From: Prostheceraeus crozeri
Taxonomy: Eukaryota; Platyhelminthes; Polycladida; Euryleptidae
Length of the DNA: 64,000 nt
NCBI GenBank assembly: GCA_907163375.1
Contig: CAJQUW010007083.1
Location: 62,001 to 126,000 of the forward strand
Reading direction: 5' to 3'
A model generated the notes under the pieces. That model saw only the letters and a list, made by a program, of their open reading frames with translations. It was not told where the DNA came from and made no database searches. Positions 11,195 to 23,281 of this stretch are shown piece by piece. The position numbers were made by a program, and so were the translations under genes. The first letter of the stretch is position 1. Every line of letters starts with the position of its first letter.

Positions 11195-13385
11195 TTTGTA
11201 TAGCTCGTGATTCCTTTATGAATTAATACAAAAGCTTAGTAAAGTGTCTTCTCCTTTGGTTGTCCTTACAAAAACATGCTTTCACCTTTTCAAGTGCTAT
11301 CAACACCTTAAGCTTAAAATCTTTTCTGGTCAAAAATGACCGTCGGTCGTATATGGGTTAACTTGCTAAATCATTCTTTACGAAGTAGGCCTTCATGCGA
11401 TTTTCACTGCGTCATTCATCAGGGAAAGCTAATTTGAGTGGTGGAATATAAAAAGAATTGTCGATTGACCTAGTTGTTTGCACACATATTAAGTGCGGCC
11501 GTGATTCTTTCGGCCTTCGAAATGGCGGTCGAAAAATGTAAAAAGTTGCGCATCCCTGCACTGAAAGCGTACAGTGCACTTAGCGTACGTAACTCTTCGA
11601 CCATACAGAGAAGAGTTTCCAGGAGGAAATGTTGCTTATCTGAGGAGTCTGTTACAGTGCAATATCTGTTACAGATGTATTTCAGCAGTCAGCTTTGATT
11701 GAAAATCATTCACAGTTCTTAGCACATGTCAGTCTCTTTTGAACTGCAATACAAAAATGATTCCATTAGGAATCATACTATAGCCAAAATTCGGCAAAAT
11801 TTCAGAATATTCAGGAATTTGTAAAAAATCGGCGACGTCAATTTTGAATTGCTTTTTGAATTGATTAGTGCAAATAAATGCTATATATTTGTAATTCGCT
11901 CTGTCCCGCAATCTGGATGTGCTTTAGAGAAAGGCATGGTTCGAAAAGCTCCCACATTTCGCTCTTTGAAGAGCATTTCATACCCTAGCCCTCAACACTG
12001 GGTTCTCACAGCTGCTCGGTCATCGAAGCAATTTATAATTACAATGCAAGCTGCAATTTCAGCTTCTAATGCTTCTAAAATTTATAAAATGATTTGATTG
12101 CTTTATTCGGAGGAGGAGCATGCATTTCCCAATGGCGGTACACATTTCCTCTGGCGCGGTCGTCTTCGCCCTATAAATCGCAATTCAAGATTTATAATTA
12201 CCAAGTTTGATAAAGCGATTTCAAATTCGACTTTTGAAATTTCACCGAATTTAACTGAATTTTCAAGGCATTAATGATTTTCGTCTCAATAGAGCCTCCA
12301 GAGGATACAGAAATCTTAACAATGAGAATCAGATGACATGTTTCATAGACATGCATGTGCTTGAAAGATATTTCTCTCATATTCAGATTCGTTTCACAAA
12401 ATGTCTTCAAAAAGTGGCAAGTTACAGACAATCAAGAAAGCATTCTTCAAAATAGGTGGTTGTAATTTTGCCACTCCAATCAACAAAAACCAGCGATGTT
12501 TTGGTGAAAGTTAGAAAAAGCGCTAAATATAAAACTCCCAAAAGTGAGGCTCCGTCAGCAAAAGTACGACAGTGAAACCCAATCTCCTCGCCGGCATGAA
12601 TAGATTGAGGTCAGAACTTCGGTCACCTCGCAGTCTTCAAAGCAATTCACCAATGTATTCCAAACTCTTCCCGAGCTGTGTGGTCCTTTAGAACCGTTGA
12701 GGCAAAAGCTAAGAGAGCTTGAAATTTTCATTTCTATGTCTAATTATGTAATAAAAGTGTCTTGTGACAACCTTGTCACAGTGTTGAGAAAAATTACCTC
12801 AGGATGATCATCGACAAAGATAAGGCGCCAAGTATCTAAGTAGTTTAGGGAGATAGGAAGTTGCATAGCGGCTTTACGATGAAATCTGTTTGTTGTTTGT
12901 CTGTTGACGCCGACATACATGTGACTTATATTCTGATAATTGCCTAAGGCAGTATTTTGTTCATTTCATTCCGGAGGATCAGACCATTGTCTATAACCGC
13001 CAAGCCTCCTCAACAAGAAAGCAAAGGATATATGTGACACAGTACAGAATTCAAATGTGATTTTCTTATTAGAATCTATGATGACATCAATTCTGATAAT
13101 TAATCGATTTATTCATCTTCGCTACATTGGAGATGTCTATCCAATACATCGTCAGATCTCTGGTCAAATGGCGTTTCTATGCTCATTGCACAATTCCGGA
13201 TATCACGGATGCCAAGGAGGAACCACAGCAAGAGGTTGGAGTAATAGATCATTATTTCTTCCTAGTTGTGTTATGACCTTTGTTCTTTACGACTTCCAAG
13301 CGTTTGTTTATTCTTGTTCAACTGTAAGTTTTTCTTTAATCAACTTTCAGCAGTGCATTGTGTTCCATCGATTTGCACAAGAAAT

Positions 13386-13448
13386 AGTTATCGTACAGAG
13401 GATCGTACGAGCCGCGAAGCGGCGAGCACGTCCGATTGTACGATAACT
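13386..13448. other. 63-nt near-palindromic hairpin
   Basis: Arms of about 30 nt close on a GCCGC-GAA-GCGGC tip; the outermost AGTTATCGTACA/TGTACGATAACT pairs perfectly. It is markedly more GC-rich than its surroundings. Confidence 0.75.
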
Positions 13449-14901
13449 GTTTTGTCGTAGGAGTATGCTTCCTTTTTTTCCCGAAAGAAACGCTATTCTA
13501 TTACATAACGCGTCGAGTTTAATGTGCTATTCATTTCAAAGTTGCAGTGGTCCATTGATGTAAAAAGGGAAACTTTCTGCGATAATGCTGCGGTCCATCA
13601 ATCAGTGTCATCAGCTTGACTTTAAATATTTTATTTCAGAATGAATCGATGTTTGCTTGGTCTACCTCAACAATCAAGTAAGATTGCCCATCACAGACAT
13701 TGACCAATTCACAGACAGTTACAGAATAAACAAGTCTTAGATAATTACGCAATACATGTAAACGCTAATCTAGCGCCACGCTACCTGGAATTAGCCACAA
13801 AGTAGGGAATTAAGGAAGAAACTGTACCGATAACAAGTTTCATCTCGTTCACCGTACAATATTGGACATGGACTTTATTTATCGTATCGGACAGTATATT
13901 ATCGTCACTCCTACGACAATGTATGCTGACATTATGATCAACTGTCGACTGCGCCTTCATAGATTTTGATTGTGTCTCTATAGATGCATCCACAGCATCC
14001 ATGACTGAGTGTGAGTTATAATAGATGATGTCTAGCACTTTCTCTGTAGTTCTCTCTACTTATTCAAGATGAAATCTAAGAAAATCCAATTCTCTGTAGA
14101 ACAAGGAAATCAGATATATAACGGGAGGGAATTCGCTCAATTCAGTAAGCAGTCTTGAAGGCCTGTTACGGCACATCAGACACAGAATTCAAATACATGT
14201 ATAAACGATTTCTATTGAAATCGCGCCCCATGACAATCTGGACTTCTCCGACCTGTCCGTTCAAGTCATTGGAAACACAGTGTCCTCGTCTGGCTAAGGA
14301 TATTCAGACTGTCATGTAGAGATTTTCAGATGAATTGTAGAATACAGTTCAAAAGAGTTCAAGCTTCAAGAAAAGGACAAGAACTAGCTTTCATGGTTGC
14401 GAGTGTCACACCTTCAAAATATATTAGCAGAGCGCCTTTCCTTCGTTCCTGAGATACAGTTGAATTGACAGGTTTGAACAGCATTGAATCTTGCTTTATC
14501 AATTCGGCGGCATCTTGCAAGAGGGATAAAACATCTCAGCTTTAAACCCCTAGCAGTATTACTCCTTCTGTTTCATCACATATATGTATACGCCTTTACA
14601 TGAATTAGAAATTGTCAATGTGAATTTTTACGCGCTTCAATGCACATGTTCTGCGGCTTATATTCTGTAAGAAGAAGTGTGGATTTTACTTCAGCCATTT
14701 TCTAAAAGCTGTCCCATAATTGATCAGACCATCCAGCCATTGAGGGTGTCCCACTCAAGTACGGAGTAGATTTGTCACTGCCGAAGGGCTCAAGAAAAAT
14801 GCCATCCTTCCTTGAATTTCATGTGAAATGTAAATATTAGAGAGATCACAACACATGGCAAGACTTCTAAAAGCGTTTCTACAATTTAAAAAATATTCGG
14901 A

Positions 14902-17027
14902 TTTCCGTCCTGTTATGATCCTCCTCTTCCATCCTCCCTTTCCATCCTTCTATGATCATCCATTTTCATCCTGTCATCATCCTCCCCTTCCATCCTGTGA
15001 TCATCCTCCCTTTCTGTCCTTCTATGATCATCCATTTCCATCCTGTGATCATCCTCCCTTTCCATCCTGTTATCATCCTCCCTTTCCATCGTCATCATCT
15101 TCCCCTTCCATCCTGTGATCATCCCTTTCCATCCTGTTGTGATCATCCCTTTCCATCCTGTGATCATCCTCCCTTTCCATCCTGTGATCATCCTCCCTTT
15201 CCATCCTGTCATCATCTTCCCTTTCCATCTTGTTGTCATCCCCTTTCAATCCTGTTGTCATCCCCTTTCCATCCTGTGATCATCCTCCCTTTCCGTCCAG
15301 TTATGATCCTCCTCTTCCATCCTGCTATCATCCTCCTCTTCCATCCTGCTATCATCCTCCTCTTCCATCCTGCTATCATCCTCCTCTTCCATCCTGCTAT
15401 CATCCTCCTCTTCCATCCTGTGATCATCCTCCCCTTCCATCCTGCTATCATCCTCCCTTTCCGTCCTGTTATGATCCTCCTCTTCCATCCTGCTATCATC
15501 CTCCCTTTTCATCCTGTTATGATCCTCCCCTTCCATCCTGCTATCATCCTCCTTTCCGTCCTGTTATGATCCTCCTCTTCCATCCTGCTATCATCCTCCT
15601 CTTCCATCCTGTTATGATCCTCCTCTTCCATCCTGCTATCATCCTCCCTTTCCATCGTGTTATCATCCTCCTCTTCTATCCTGCTATCATCCTCCCCTTC
15701 CATCCTGCTATCATCCTCCTCTTCCATCCTGTTGTCATCCCCTTTCCATCCTGTGATCATCCTCCTTTCCGTCCTGTTATGATCCTCCTCTTCCATCCTG
15801 CTATCATCCTCCCTTTCCATCGTGTTATCATCCTCCTCTTCCATCCTGCTATCATCCTCCCCTTCCATCCTGCTATCATCCTCCCTTTCCATCCTGTTAT
15901 CATCCTCCTCTTCCATCCTGCTATCATCCTCCCCTTCCATCCTGCTATCATCCTCCCTTTTCATCCTGTTATGATCCTCCTCTTCCATCCTGCTATCATC
16001 CTCCCTTTCCATCGTCTTATCATCCTCCTCTTCTATCCTGCTATCATCCTCCCCTTCCATCCTGCTATCATCCTCCCTTTCCATCCTGTTGTCATCCCCT
16101 TTCCATCCTGTGATCATCCTCCTTTCCGTCCTGTTATGATCCTCCTCTTCTATCCTGCTATCATCCTCCCTTTCCATCGTGTTATCATCCTCCTCTTCCA
16201 TCCTGCTATCATCCTCCCCTTCCATCCTGCTATCATCCTCCCTTTCCATCCTGTTGTCATCCCCTTTCCATCCTGTGATCATCCTCCTTTCCGTCCTGTT
16301 ATGATCCTCCTCTTCCATCCTGCTATCATCCTCCCTTTTCATCCTGTTATGATCCTCCTCTTCCATCCTGCTATCATCCTCCCTTTCCATCATGTTATCA
16401 TCCTTCTCTTCCATCCTGCTATCATCCTCCCCTTCCATCCTGCTATCATCCTCCCTTTCCATCCTGTTGTCATCCCCTTTCCATCCTGCTATCATCCTCC
16501 CTTTTCATCCTGTTATGATCCTCCTCTTCCATCCTGCTATCATCCTCCCTTTCCATCATGTTATCATCCTTCTCTTCCATCCTGCTATCATCCTCCCCTT
16601 CCATCCTGCTATCATCCTCCCTTTCCATCCTGTTGTCATCCCCTTTCCATCCTGTGATCATCCTTCTTTCCGTCCTGTTATGATCCTCCTCTTCCATCCT
16701 GCTATCATCCTCCATTTTCATCCTGTTATGATCCTCCTCTTCCATCCTGCTATCATCCTCCTCTTCCATCCTGCTATCATCCTCCCCTTCCATCCTGCTA
16801 TCATCCTCCCTTTCCATCCTGTTGTCATCCCCTTTCCATCGTGTTATCATCCTCCTCTTCCATCCTACTATCATCCTCCCTTTTCATCGTGTTATCATCC
16901 TCCCTTTCCATCATGTGATCATCCTCCCTTTTCATCGTGTTATCATCCTCCCTTTCCATCCTGTGATCATCTTCCCTTTCCATCCTGTGATCATCCTCCC
17001 TTTCCATCCTGTTATGATCATCCTTTT
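14902..17027. repeat. 24-bp pyrimidine-rich minisatellite, about 2.1 kb
   Basis: Close to 90 degenerate copies of a 24-bp unit of the type CCATCCTGCTATCATCCTCC plus CTCTT. Variant units carry GTGATCATCC, GTTATGATCC and GTTGTCATCCCC. Because 24 is a multiple of 3, long frames stay open on both strands (for example 15230-16657 on + and 15509-16495 on -). They encode only 8-residue repeats and are not genes. Confidence 0.95.
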
Positions 17028-19787
17028 GGAATCACTCTGTCTTTTCATATCATCATCACCTTCAGCAAAATTCTGATTTTGACTTCTCATTTATTTTCTT
17101 CTCCTTGGAAGCTCTCTTCACCTCTGTCCTCGTCAGCCTTGTGAGTAGCCGATTGAGTGACGCGTCGTATCATCGATCACAGGCTTGTAGATAATGGAAA
17201 GTACACCTGATTGCAGCAGTAATTTCGGCACCGCCATTTCTTTATTTCTGCGCTTCATGCCTACAACACGCAATGCCGCCAATCTTGGGCCAACCTCCCT
17301 TCTCGTCTCCTTTTTCCCGAGGCTGCAAAGGAATGCAGTGGCAGCGAGGCAGAAGGTTGTTGCGTGCAGGCAAGTCTGGAATCCGAGTGTTTCTCTGACC
17401 GGAAGCTGACGGATGCTGGGCCGGCTTGAATCTGACGCCAAATCGTGGACGGTTGAGGTTGCAGAGACGCCTTGTAGGAAGTAGGAATTCTGTCGATGAG
17501 CGGTGTCTGCGTACTCCCTCGTCATCTATTGTCAAAAGTCTATCAAATGGACATCTTCCTCCCTCATTTCACAACCTTGTTTGTCTCAACACAGTATCAC
17601 CGGTGAATTATTACGAACGGCTCAATGTTTCCGATATCTCCATCAAACCTCACTGAATAGCATAGAATAGAAGAAGCATGTAGAAGCATAGAATAAATAA
17701 TTTCCCGAAATTAACGCGCTTTAAGGAAGTTGTGGTTGATAATCAGAATGGGAATAAGGCAAGGTTTTAGTAATATTATCTTTGAACAATAGAACTCTTC
17801 TATAGATGTTCCTTTTCTCGACAGCACTTACTGATGAGTTTGTCTGCCTCGGGAGGTACCACCGGAGGAGAAAGCCAAGAAAAACAGTCACAGAACAGTC
17901 TGTTCTGCAGTCCTTCACGCTTCCTCAGCCAGTCTGAGCCGTCAATCTGAGCAGTGGCCTAGGGTGCCGTTTTGAAACAGGTTTTCAAGGAAAATCTGAA
18001 TATAGGGCAACCGTCTTAGTACATTGCTTCAATCTATTCACATGGAAATGTTTACTTGCAAGACAAATAACTACATGTACGTATATACTGTGCGGACACA
18101 TACAAAACTTCGCCTTAAATCAAATTATACTGCACATACATTTTGTATTGATGTAGGCCTGCTATACAACTTTGCATGCAGAATTGCATATATCAAAAAA
18201 CACTACACATCAACAAACTGAAAAAATGAAATGCTGGTGCTTATGAAGAATTCCATTACTATAATTCAAACTATGAATGTGTAGATGACGACGCTATTTC
18301 ATTTTACAAAATTCACAAAAATCATAAAAATTTGGTTTGATAAAATTTCGATAAAAAGATTTTTTCAATTACTTTGTAATCACTTGTCCATCCAATTTCT
18401 TATATGTCTTCAAGCACTCCAAACGATCCGAAATTTCGCTCCTAACGTTCTCAAAGTGCCTCTGAATCCACTGAAAGTTGCCCTATTTCAGCAACACTAT
18501 TCAAATTCCTCAGTTGAATAGTAGATATGATAAAGCATCATCTGCGTTTCTGCATTTGTCTCTGTATAGGTGCATATGAATCCATGATTACAAGCATGAT
18601 GGGAAAAGCAGCTGCTACCCGATTCCCCCGGATTCTCTATCCCAACAATGGTATTCAGCAGACCACGTTGAATACATAGTGGTCTCATGCTTGTAGAATT
18701 GAAGCCGATAGTATAAGTATCGACACGGTGCCGATAATTAACGAGTCTTGCGAATTGCGACAACTTACCTGATAGGTGTTGTTACAGCAGTCGTCCGCGA
18801 AACAACACGTAATCAAAATTAACACTGATTGATGTCGTTAATCACTGATTGATCAAGTGGAATTCAATATTTACGTTTTTTGCTTGAGTCATGAAAATAA
18901 CCGTTGTTTACTAATTATCATAAAGCTCAATAGAATTAATTCACAATCGTACACAGAAAATAAATAGGTATTCAGTGAATACTGTGAATACTATATACGC
19001 TATGCCACTGAATCTGAGCCGTACAGACGAGCTCTTGAAGGTCGGAACTTCGGACGGATATTTTCAATTGTGGACAGGACAATCACGTATTATTTTTCAA
19101 ATGTGCGAAGAGGTTTGGCTTAGAGTGAGGCACAGCAATCGGTCAACAATGAAGTGAATGTTTTTGAAAATAGCAGTCGCACATGACATGTGTAGACAGC
19201 AGAAACTCAGAGATTAAAGTGTCGATGTGCGTAAACATTGATTACCACAAAAACAGAATTTAAAGAGAAAGAGCGAAGACAATCCATGCACCTAAGTGAA
19301 GCGAAATGTCTCTCATTCTTTCATATCTCACATGAAATGTCAATCGACACGACTTTTTATAGGAAATGTTAAACAGAAAATTACATTCTTAAGTGGACAG
19401 TCACCTGTGGAGGAGAAGACTGCCAATTCCATAACGAAAATCATTGAAAATTCGAGGAGGAGATCGTGTTCGTGTTTCAGATCACGCAAAGACCATAGGC
19501 TGATCAGGTAAGCACTGACTGTGGCTTCCTTGTGCGAGCGTAGTCAATCTCCCGCGGGAAGAAACAACGGGAGAAAATTGCACGCAAAGTGGCAAGCGAA
19601 GGACAGCTGAAGAAGTAAGCGGACAGGATTCCAGAGATAATGCTGAGTGAGGATGAGAGAGAGATTTCTATGATTTAAAAATTCATCAACAATTAGACGG
19701 ATTATTGACAAACAATTGGACATCAGAGACCATAGATAGTGGACTGTGGTCTACCCGATGTCTATGCATGTGTTCATACACTGTACC
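17028..19787. other. No recognisable gene
   Basis: The segment 17133-17660 is more GC-balanced and open on both strands (130 codons on minus, 17133-17525; 71 and 76 codons on plus). I recognise no domain in any frame. An unrelated host exon cannot be excluded there. The remainder is AT-rich and featureless. Confidence 0.4.
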
Positions 19788-19989
19788 CACAGAATTAGAT
19801 TGTTTAACCGCATCACTTTGCTAGAAGTGCAGACTGATTCAAAACAGTGGCACATGCAGGACCTTATTAATTATGCAATAGCAGAAGGCGGGAGGAACCA
19901 TGATTCCGATGATGGCAATAGAAAAAACCTCTCCCTAGTGAAAATTACTGCCGATGTATTACTGTATAAAATTCAATAAAATATAATTG

Positions 19990-20025
19990 TGCCGACGTTT
20001 CGCGTCCAGACGCTTAGTCGTGGCA
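19990..20025 (-). ncRNA. Decayed hammerhead ribozyme of the Penelope-like element
   Basis: On the minus strand TGCC and GGCA form stem I, GCGTC and GACGC form stem II, and GAAACGTC supplies the 3' half of the core. The 5' core reads ACGACTAA instead of CTGANGA, so self-cleavage is unlikely. Its position just after the GIY-YIG frame matches where Penelope-like elements carry hammerheads. Confidence 0.6.
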
Positions 20026-20053
20026 GAACTAGCACAGATAATGAAAGAGTGAT

Positions 20054-20518
20054 TTACAAAACTCTGATTCTCGTTGCAACAGTCTCGTGACGCCTGTTCA
20101 TCAAAGGTTGATGGTAATTAATTAAACGAGCTTCCACCAAACTTGCCTCAACCGAGTCACGCACACGCTTTAAAATTTCTACATTAAAATCGTCAATGCT
20201 ATTTACATTGCTACAAATATTTCTATGATCGCTTAAAGCGCTTGAATTGTTTTTATATTTAATACTGTATTTGTGTTCGTTATATCTTAAATGAAATGGA
20301 CGAGCAGTTTTATCGATATATTGGCCATTACAAAATTTGCAAGTCGGTCTATGACTGAACACATTACGGAGCTTTTTATTACCGGTACTAACAAAATTCA
20401 TATCTAATTTGTATTTGCGAATACTGTAGTTTATTTTTCTTATAAGACTATCGCTAACAAAAGGAAGTTTTAGAATACACTTAGTGGATTTTCCGTCTTT
20501 TTTGTATTTCTTTTTTAT
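20054..20518 (-). pseudogene. GIY-YIG endonuclease C-terminus of a Penelope-like element (fragment)
   Basis: The frame reads from the host MITE into the insert, so its first 38 or so residues are not element protein. The element part has the linker seen after reverse transcriptase in Penelope-like proteins (LPFVSDSLIRKINYSIRK, then NKKLRNVFS). A Cys pair CKFC and a GIY-YIG-like core YIDKTARPFHLRYNEH follow, in place of YIG.T.R....R..EH. Next come SALSDH, a region with FNVEILKR, and the closing Glu/Pro/Asn stretch ending LINYHQPLMN. In these elements the enzyme nicks target DNA for reverse transcription. Here only the tail survives, without the RT domain, so it cannot move by itself. It stops at 20054, shortly before the hammerhead-like relic. 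Confidence 0.85.
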
Positions 20519-21160
20519 TTTATTAAGTGGGCAAAAAAAATTTAATACCTTGCAGAGATAGGAAAAATAGTCGTGAGTCGCTTGCGGATTGCTCTGAATT
20601 CCTTCAAAATGCTCCGATTCCTTCATATTCAAAGAATTCAGATCATTGCGTAAAAGTTTCCTCGATAATGTTGGGCCCTCCGATCATTTTTAAAAAAGTT
20701 AGCAGGCGCACGAAAAAACGTTCACAAACTTCTCTGTAGAACTTGACATCGACTGTGTCTCTTTGCTGTGAAATCCGGTTGATAACAGTCACTGAAACTT
20801 TGCACAATTTGGCGTGTTTAATGTTGAACTGGCTGTTTATTGTTCGATTGCTATGGTATTATGTCAGCAGATTGTGCCATTTCATTAACGTTACATGCTC
20901 CAATGTTTCCTTTCTAGTCAAACGGAAGAAGAGACGACATGTCTAATTCTGTGACTGTACCAATGTTGCTAGAAAGTCTGAAACAATAGGACACTGCCCA
21001 CAAGGCGTTTGATCAGGGCGACCGCACATAAGCAGTGTTTCTGTGAGGTCGCCCCAGATTTCTATGATACAAAACGTTGACGTCTAGATCCTGAATAAAG
21101 CGAGGAAAATGATAAACAACAGAAAACCATTGTCAAATTATAGTCAACATTATTTGCAAA

Positions 21161-21415
21161 CATAGAAATAAACTGTTTATCTGAAGTTCGCTAGAATGGA
21201 AATTGACTCAAGGTCGCGGCACATCCGGGGGAACTAAGTTGGGGCATGAACCACCAATTAAAAGCTTCGATTTACTCATGTGACTGATTCTAACCCAATG
21301 ATACAGACGTTGGCAGGTGCATCTAAGTGAAAATGCGTGGATTTATGTGCCGTTATTGCGCATTGCATATAGCTTAATTTCCATTCTAGAGGTTTTATTG
21401 TTGTCAATTTCTATG
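21161..21415 (-). mobile_element. hAT-type MITE, family 2 (CATAGAAAT), copy 1
   Basis: A 255-bp element with CATAGAAAT termini and a perfect 8-bp duplication TTTGCAAA on both sides. It is in opposite orientation to the copies at 54838 and 56173. Non-coding, except for a 66-codon frame shared by the copies with no known relative. Confidence 0.9.
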
Positions 21416-21423
21416 TTTGCAAA

Positions 21424-23273
21424 TGGCAAAACAGATGAGTTTCTCGATCATTCGCAAAACACCTCAATCAAAGATCGGCAACTGAAATTTGACAATCAAA
21501 AAATCCATTCTACAATTAAATTACAGTTATTACTTAAATTAATATTGCAAAATCAAATTCAAACTACATTTTTCCAGAATTGAATAGATAAAAGAGCAGA
21601 TGTTGCTGTTGTATTATAAGACTATCCGGGCTCCGTGCAGGCGTCATACTACACGTTTTCCCATGTCTTTAACAGGGGGCTGTTTCTGCCTCTGATAACC
21701 TTTCTTCCCGTAGAAGTAGACTACCACCTTCATAATTCCCCGGAGCTTTGCAATCTATATATAATCCAATTTGCCAAAACAAATCGCTACTGAATTGAAT
21801 TAAATAACAACTAAAATGCAAGTCTATCAGCGCACAAAAATATCAATGCCAAAATCGATTTTTCAGGTCCGTCCTGATCACTTGGTATCAAGCGGAATGC
21901 ACCGGAAGCTGATCAATTCACTTTGCAATATTCATTACAATTATCATCTCTCTTTATATATAAAAACATTCTTATAAAATGGCCTGCAAAATATCGTCTT
22001 TCGCCGTGAATTTATAACGGTTGCATGTTTCAGAGATTTGATCGGCGCATTCTACTTGAACAAGGTGAATAGTCGGATTTCGATGCCTTCATCCAAAAGC
22101 TTTAGAACCAGGATGAAGATTGTTCACGCCAATCCCAAGTGATGTTGATCTCTCCTTTTTTATCGTTCATTGACACTGCGTGCACTTCCTCGAAAATCCT
22201 TGAGGAGACGAGGTAGACGCGTGGTAGTGTCTCGGTGCACTTGGATGTTTCACTGATTGACTTGTACATTATTTATCGATTTGGAGCTCAGAGTGAGCAA
22301 TGTCCGCTGTGAAGACAGAGGCCAAGAAATCATTAAGATGGAGACGACTACGCTCATCACTTTGACACTCAATAACAACCACCTCCATTTATCCCTTCCA
22401 TGACTGCACTTTCTCATTCCCGGGATCTTCTAGACATAATTCAGAGAACAATCAAAGACAATTGAGATCAACGCTGATTTCTGCAAATCACACAGTAGGA
22501 TTGAAAGTTTATTAGAAGGCAACATGACTAGCTGAGAGGTCATTTCACTCCTCCCTCGGCAGATCTCCCAAACTATTGCACGAATCTCGCCAAACCACAC
22601 CTCAATCGAATGGGCATAGAAAGGGGATTCAGAAAAACATCATCAGCTATATTTCCAAGGTCATCCCTGGGCTGATGTGAAGGTCAAAGGTAAAAAAACG
22701 CCAATTTTTGATAAATTTCCATTAGATCAGAATTTGAAGTGGAAAATGACAACAAAAACTGATAAACCGCACACTAATCGAAAGATCTGGTCAAGGTGGT
22801 TGACAAACTGATGATTGCGAATCGTTATATAAAGACAACATCACTGTCATTAGATGAGGTCAAAGGTCAAATTATCCAATTTTTTCTGAAGTGTGATTAG
22901 TTGTCTCATACAGATGTAAATATTTGTTTTCCCATATTTTAACTGTTGAAAAATCTTCAATCTATGTGAGAGCATAAGTATTCAAGTTGCATTGTACAAC
23001 TTTTTTAACTAAAAGGACGAAAATTACAAAAATCATAGTTGAAATTTGAATTTCAAACATACCTACATAATGAGCAGATAATTTCAAATTCAAGTCTTTT
23101 GCATTTGTGGATATCTCAATATTTATAGGAAAAATTCTCTATGTAATCTTAACTTATTTCATCAAGAAGTGATGCCACAATGTAGATTAGAAGTGAATAG
23201 ATACCGAAATTAGCCAAAATATTTGAATAGATCGCATGCTAAAAAGATTTCGTGCCAAATTCATTTTCCTTCA
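21424..23273. other. No recognisable gene
   Basis: AT-rich sequence with no recognisable coding domain. It contains two nuclear-receptor-like DR1 words near 22681 and 22857. Confidence 0.45.
22857..22869 (+). promoter_or_regulatory. Perfect DR1 half-site pair
   Basis: AGGTCA, one A, AGGTCA: the consensus bound by RXR/HNF4/COUP-TF-type receptors. A near copy (AGGTCAAAGGTAA) lies at 22681-22693. With no gene nearby a role is speculative; both may belong to an old repeat. Confidence 0.35.
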
Positions 23274-23281
23274 GTCAAAAG

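Larger units (their letters stand above)
9946..14901. other. Long stretch with no recognisable gene
   Basis: Only short frames on both strands (for example 10255-10536, open on both, and 13057-13446) with no family resemblance. It holds a small (GAAT)n tract at 11172-11194 and the hairpin at 13386-13448. Near 11338-11361 a GGTCAAAAATGACC palindrome precedes a GGGTTAA word that looks like a piggyBac right end, but no partner end was found. Confidence 0.45.
19871..20519 (-). mobile_element. 5'-truncated Penelope-like retroelement fragment
   Basis: A 649-bp insert inside the hAT-type MITE, flanked by a 7-bp duplication TTATTAA (19864-19870 and 20520-20526). It encodes the C-terminal linker and GIY-YIG endonuclease on the minus strand and ends with a decayed hammerhead motif. 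This order is characteristic of Penelope-like elements. The reverse transcriptase part is absent. Confidence 0.85.
19788..20953. mobile_element. hAT-type MITE family 1, copy 2, split by a Penelope-like insertion
   Basis: CACAGAATTAGA ends are flanked by a perfect 8-bp duplication ACTGTACC (19780-19787 and 20954-20961). Orientation is opposite to copy 1. Removing the insert 19871-20519 and one TTATTAA leaves a normal-length copy. Confidence 0.92.

Noticed and set aside
11338-11361. Right end of another piggyBac-type element (GGGTTAA)
   Set aside because: No matching left end found upstream.
15230-16657. 475-codon open frame, and a 328-codon frame on the other strand
   Set aside because: Entirely within the 24-bp minisatellite; unit length divisible by three keeps frames open on both strands.
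17133-17660. Host gene exon (130-codon minus-strand frame)
   Set aside because: Open on both strands, no recognisable domain, no splice context I could support.
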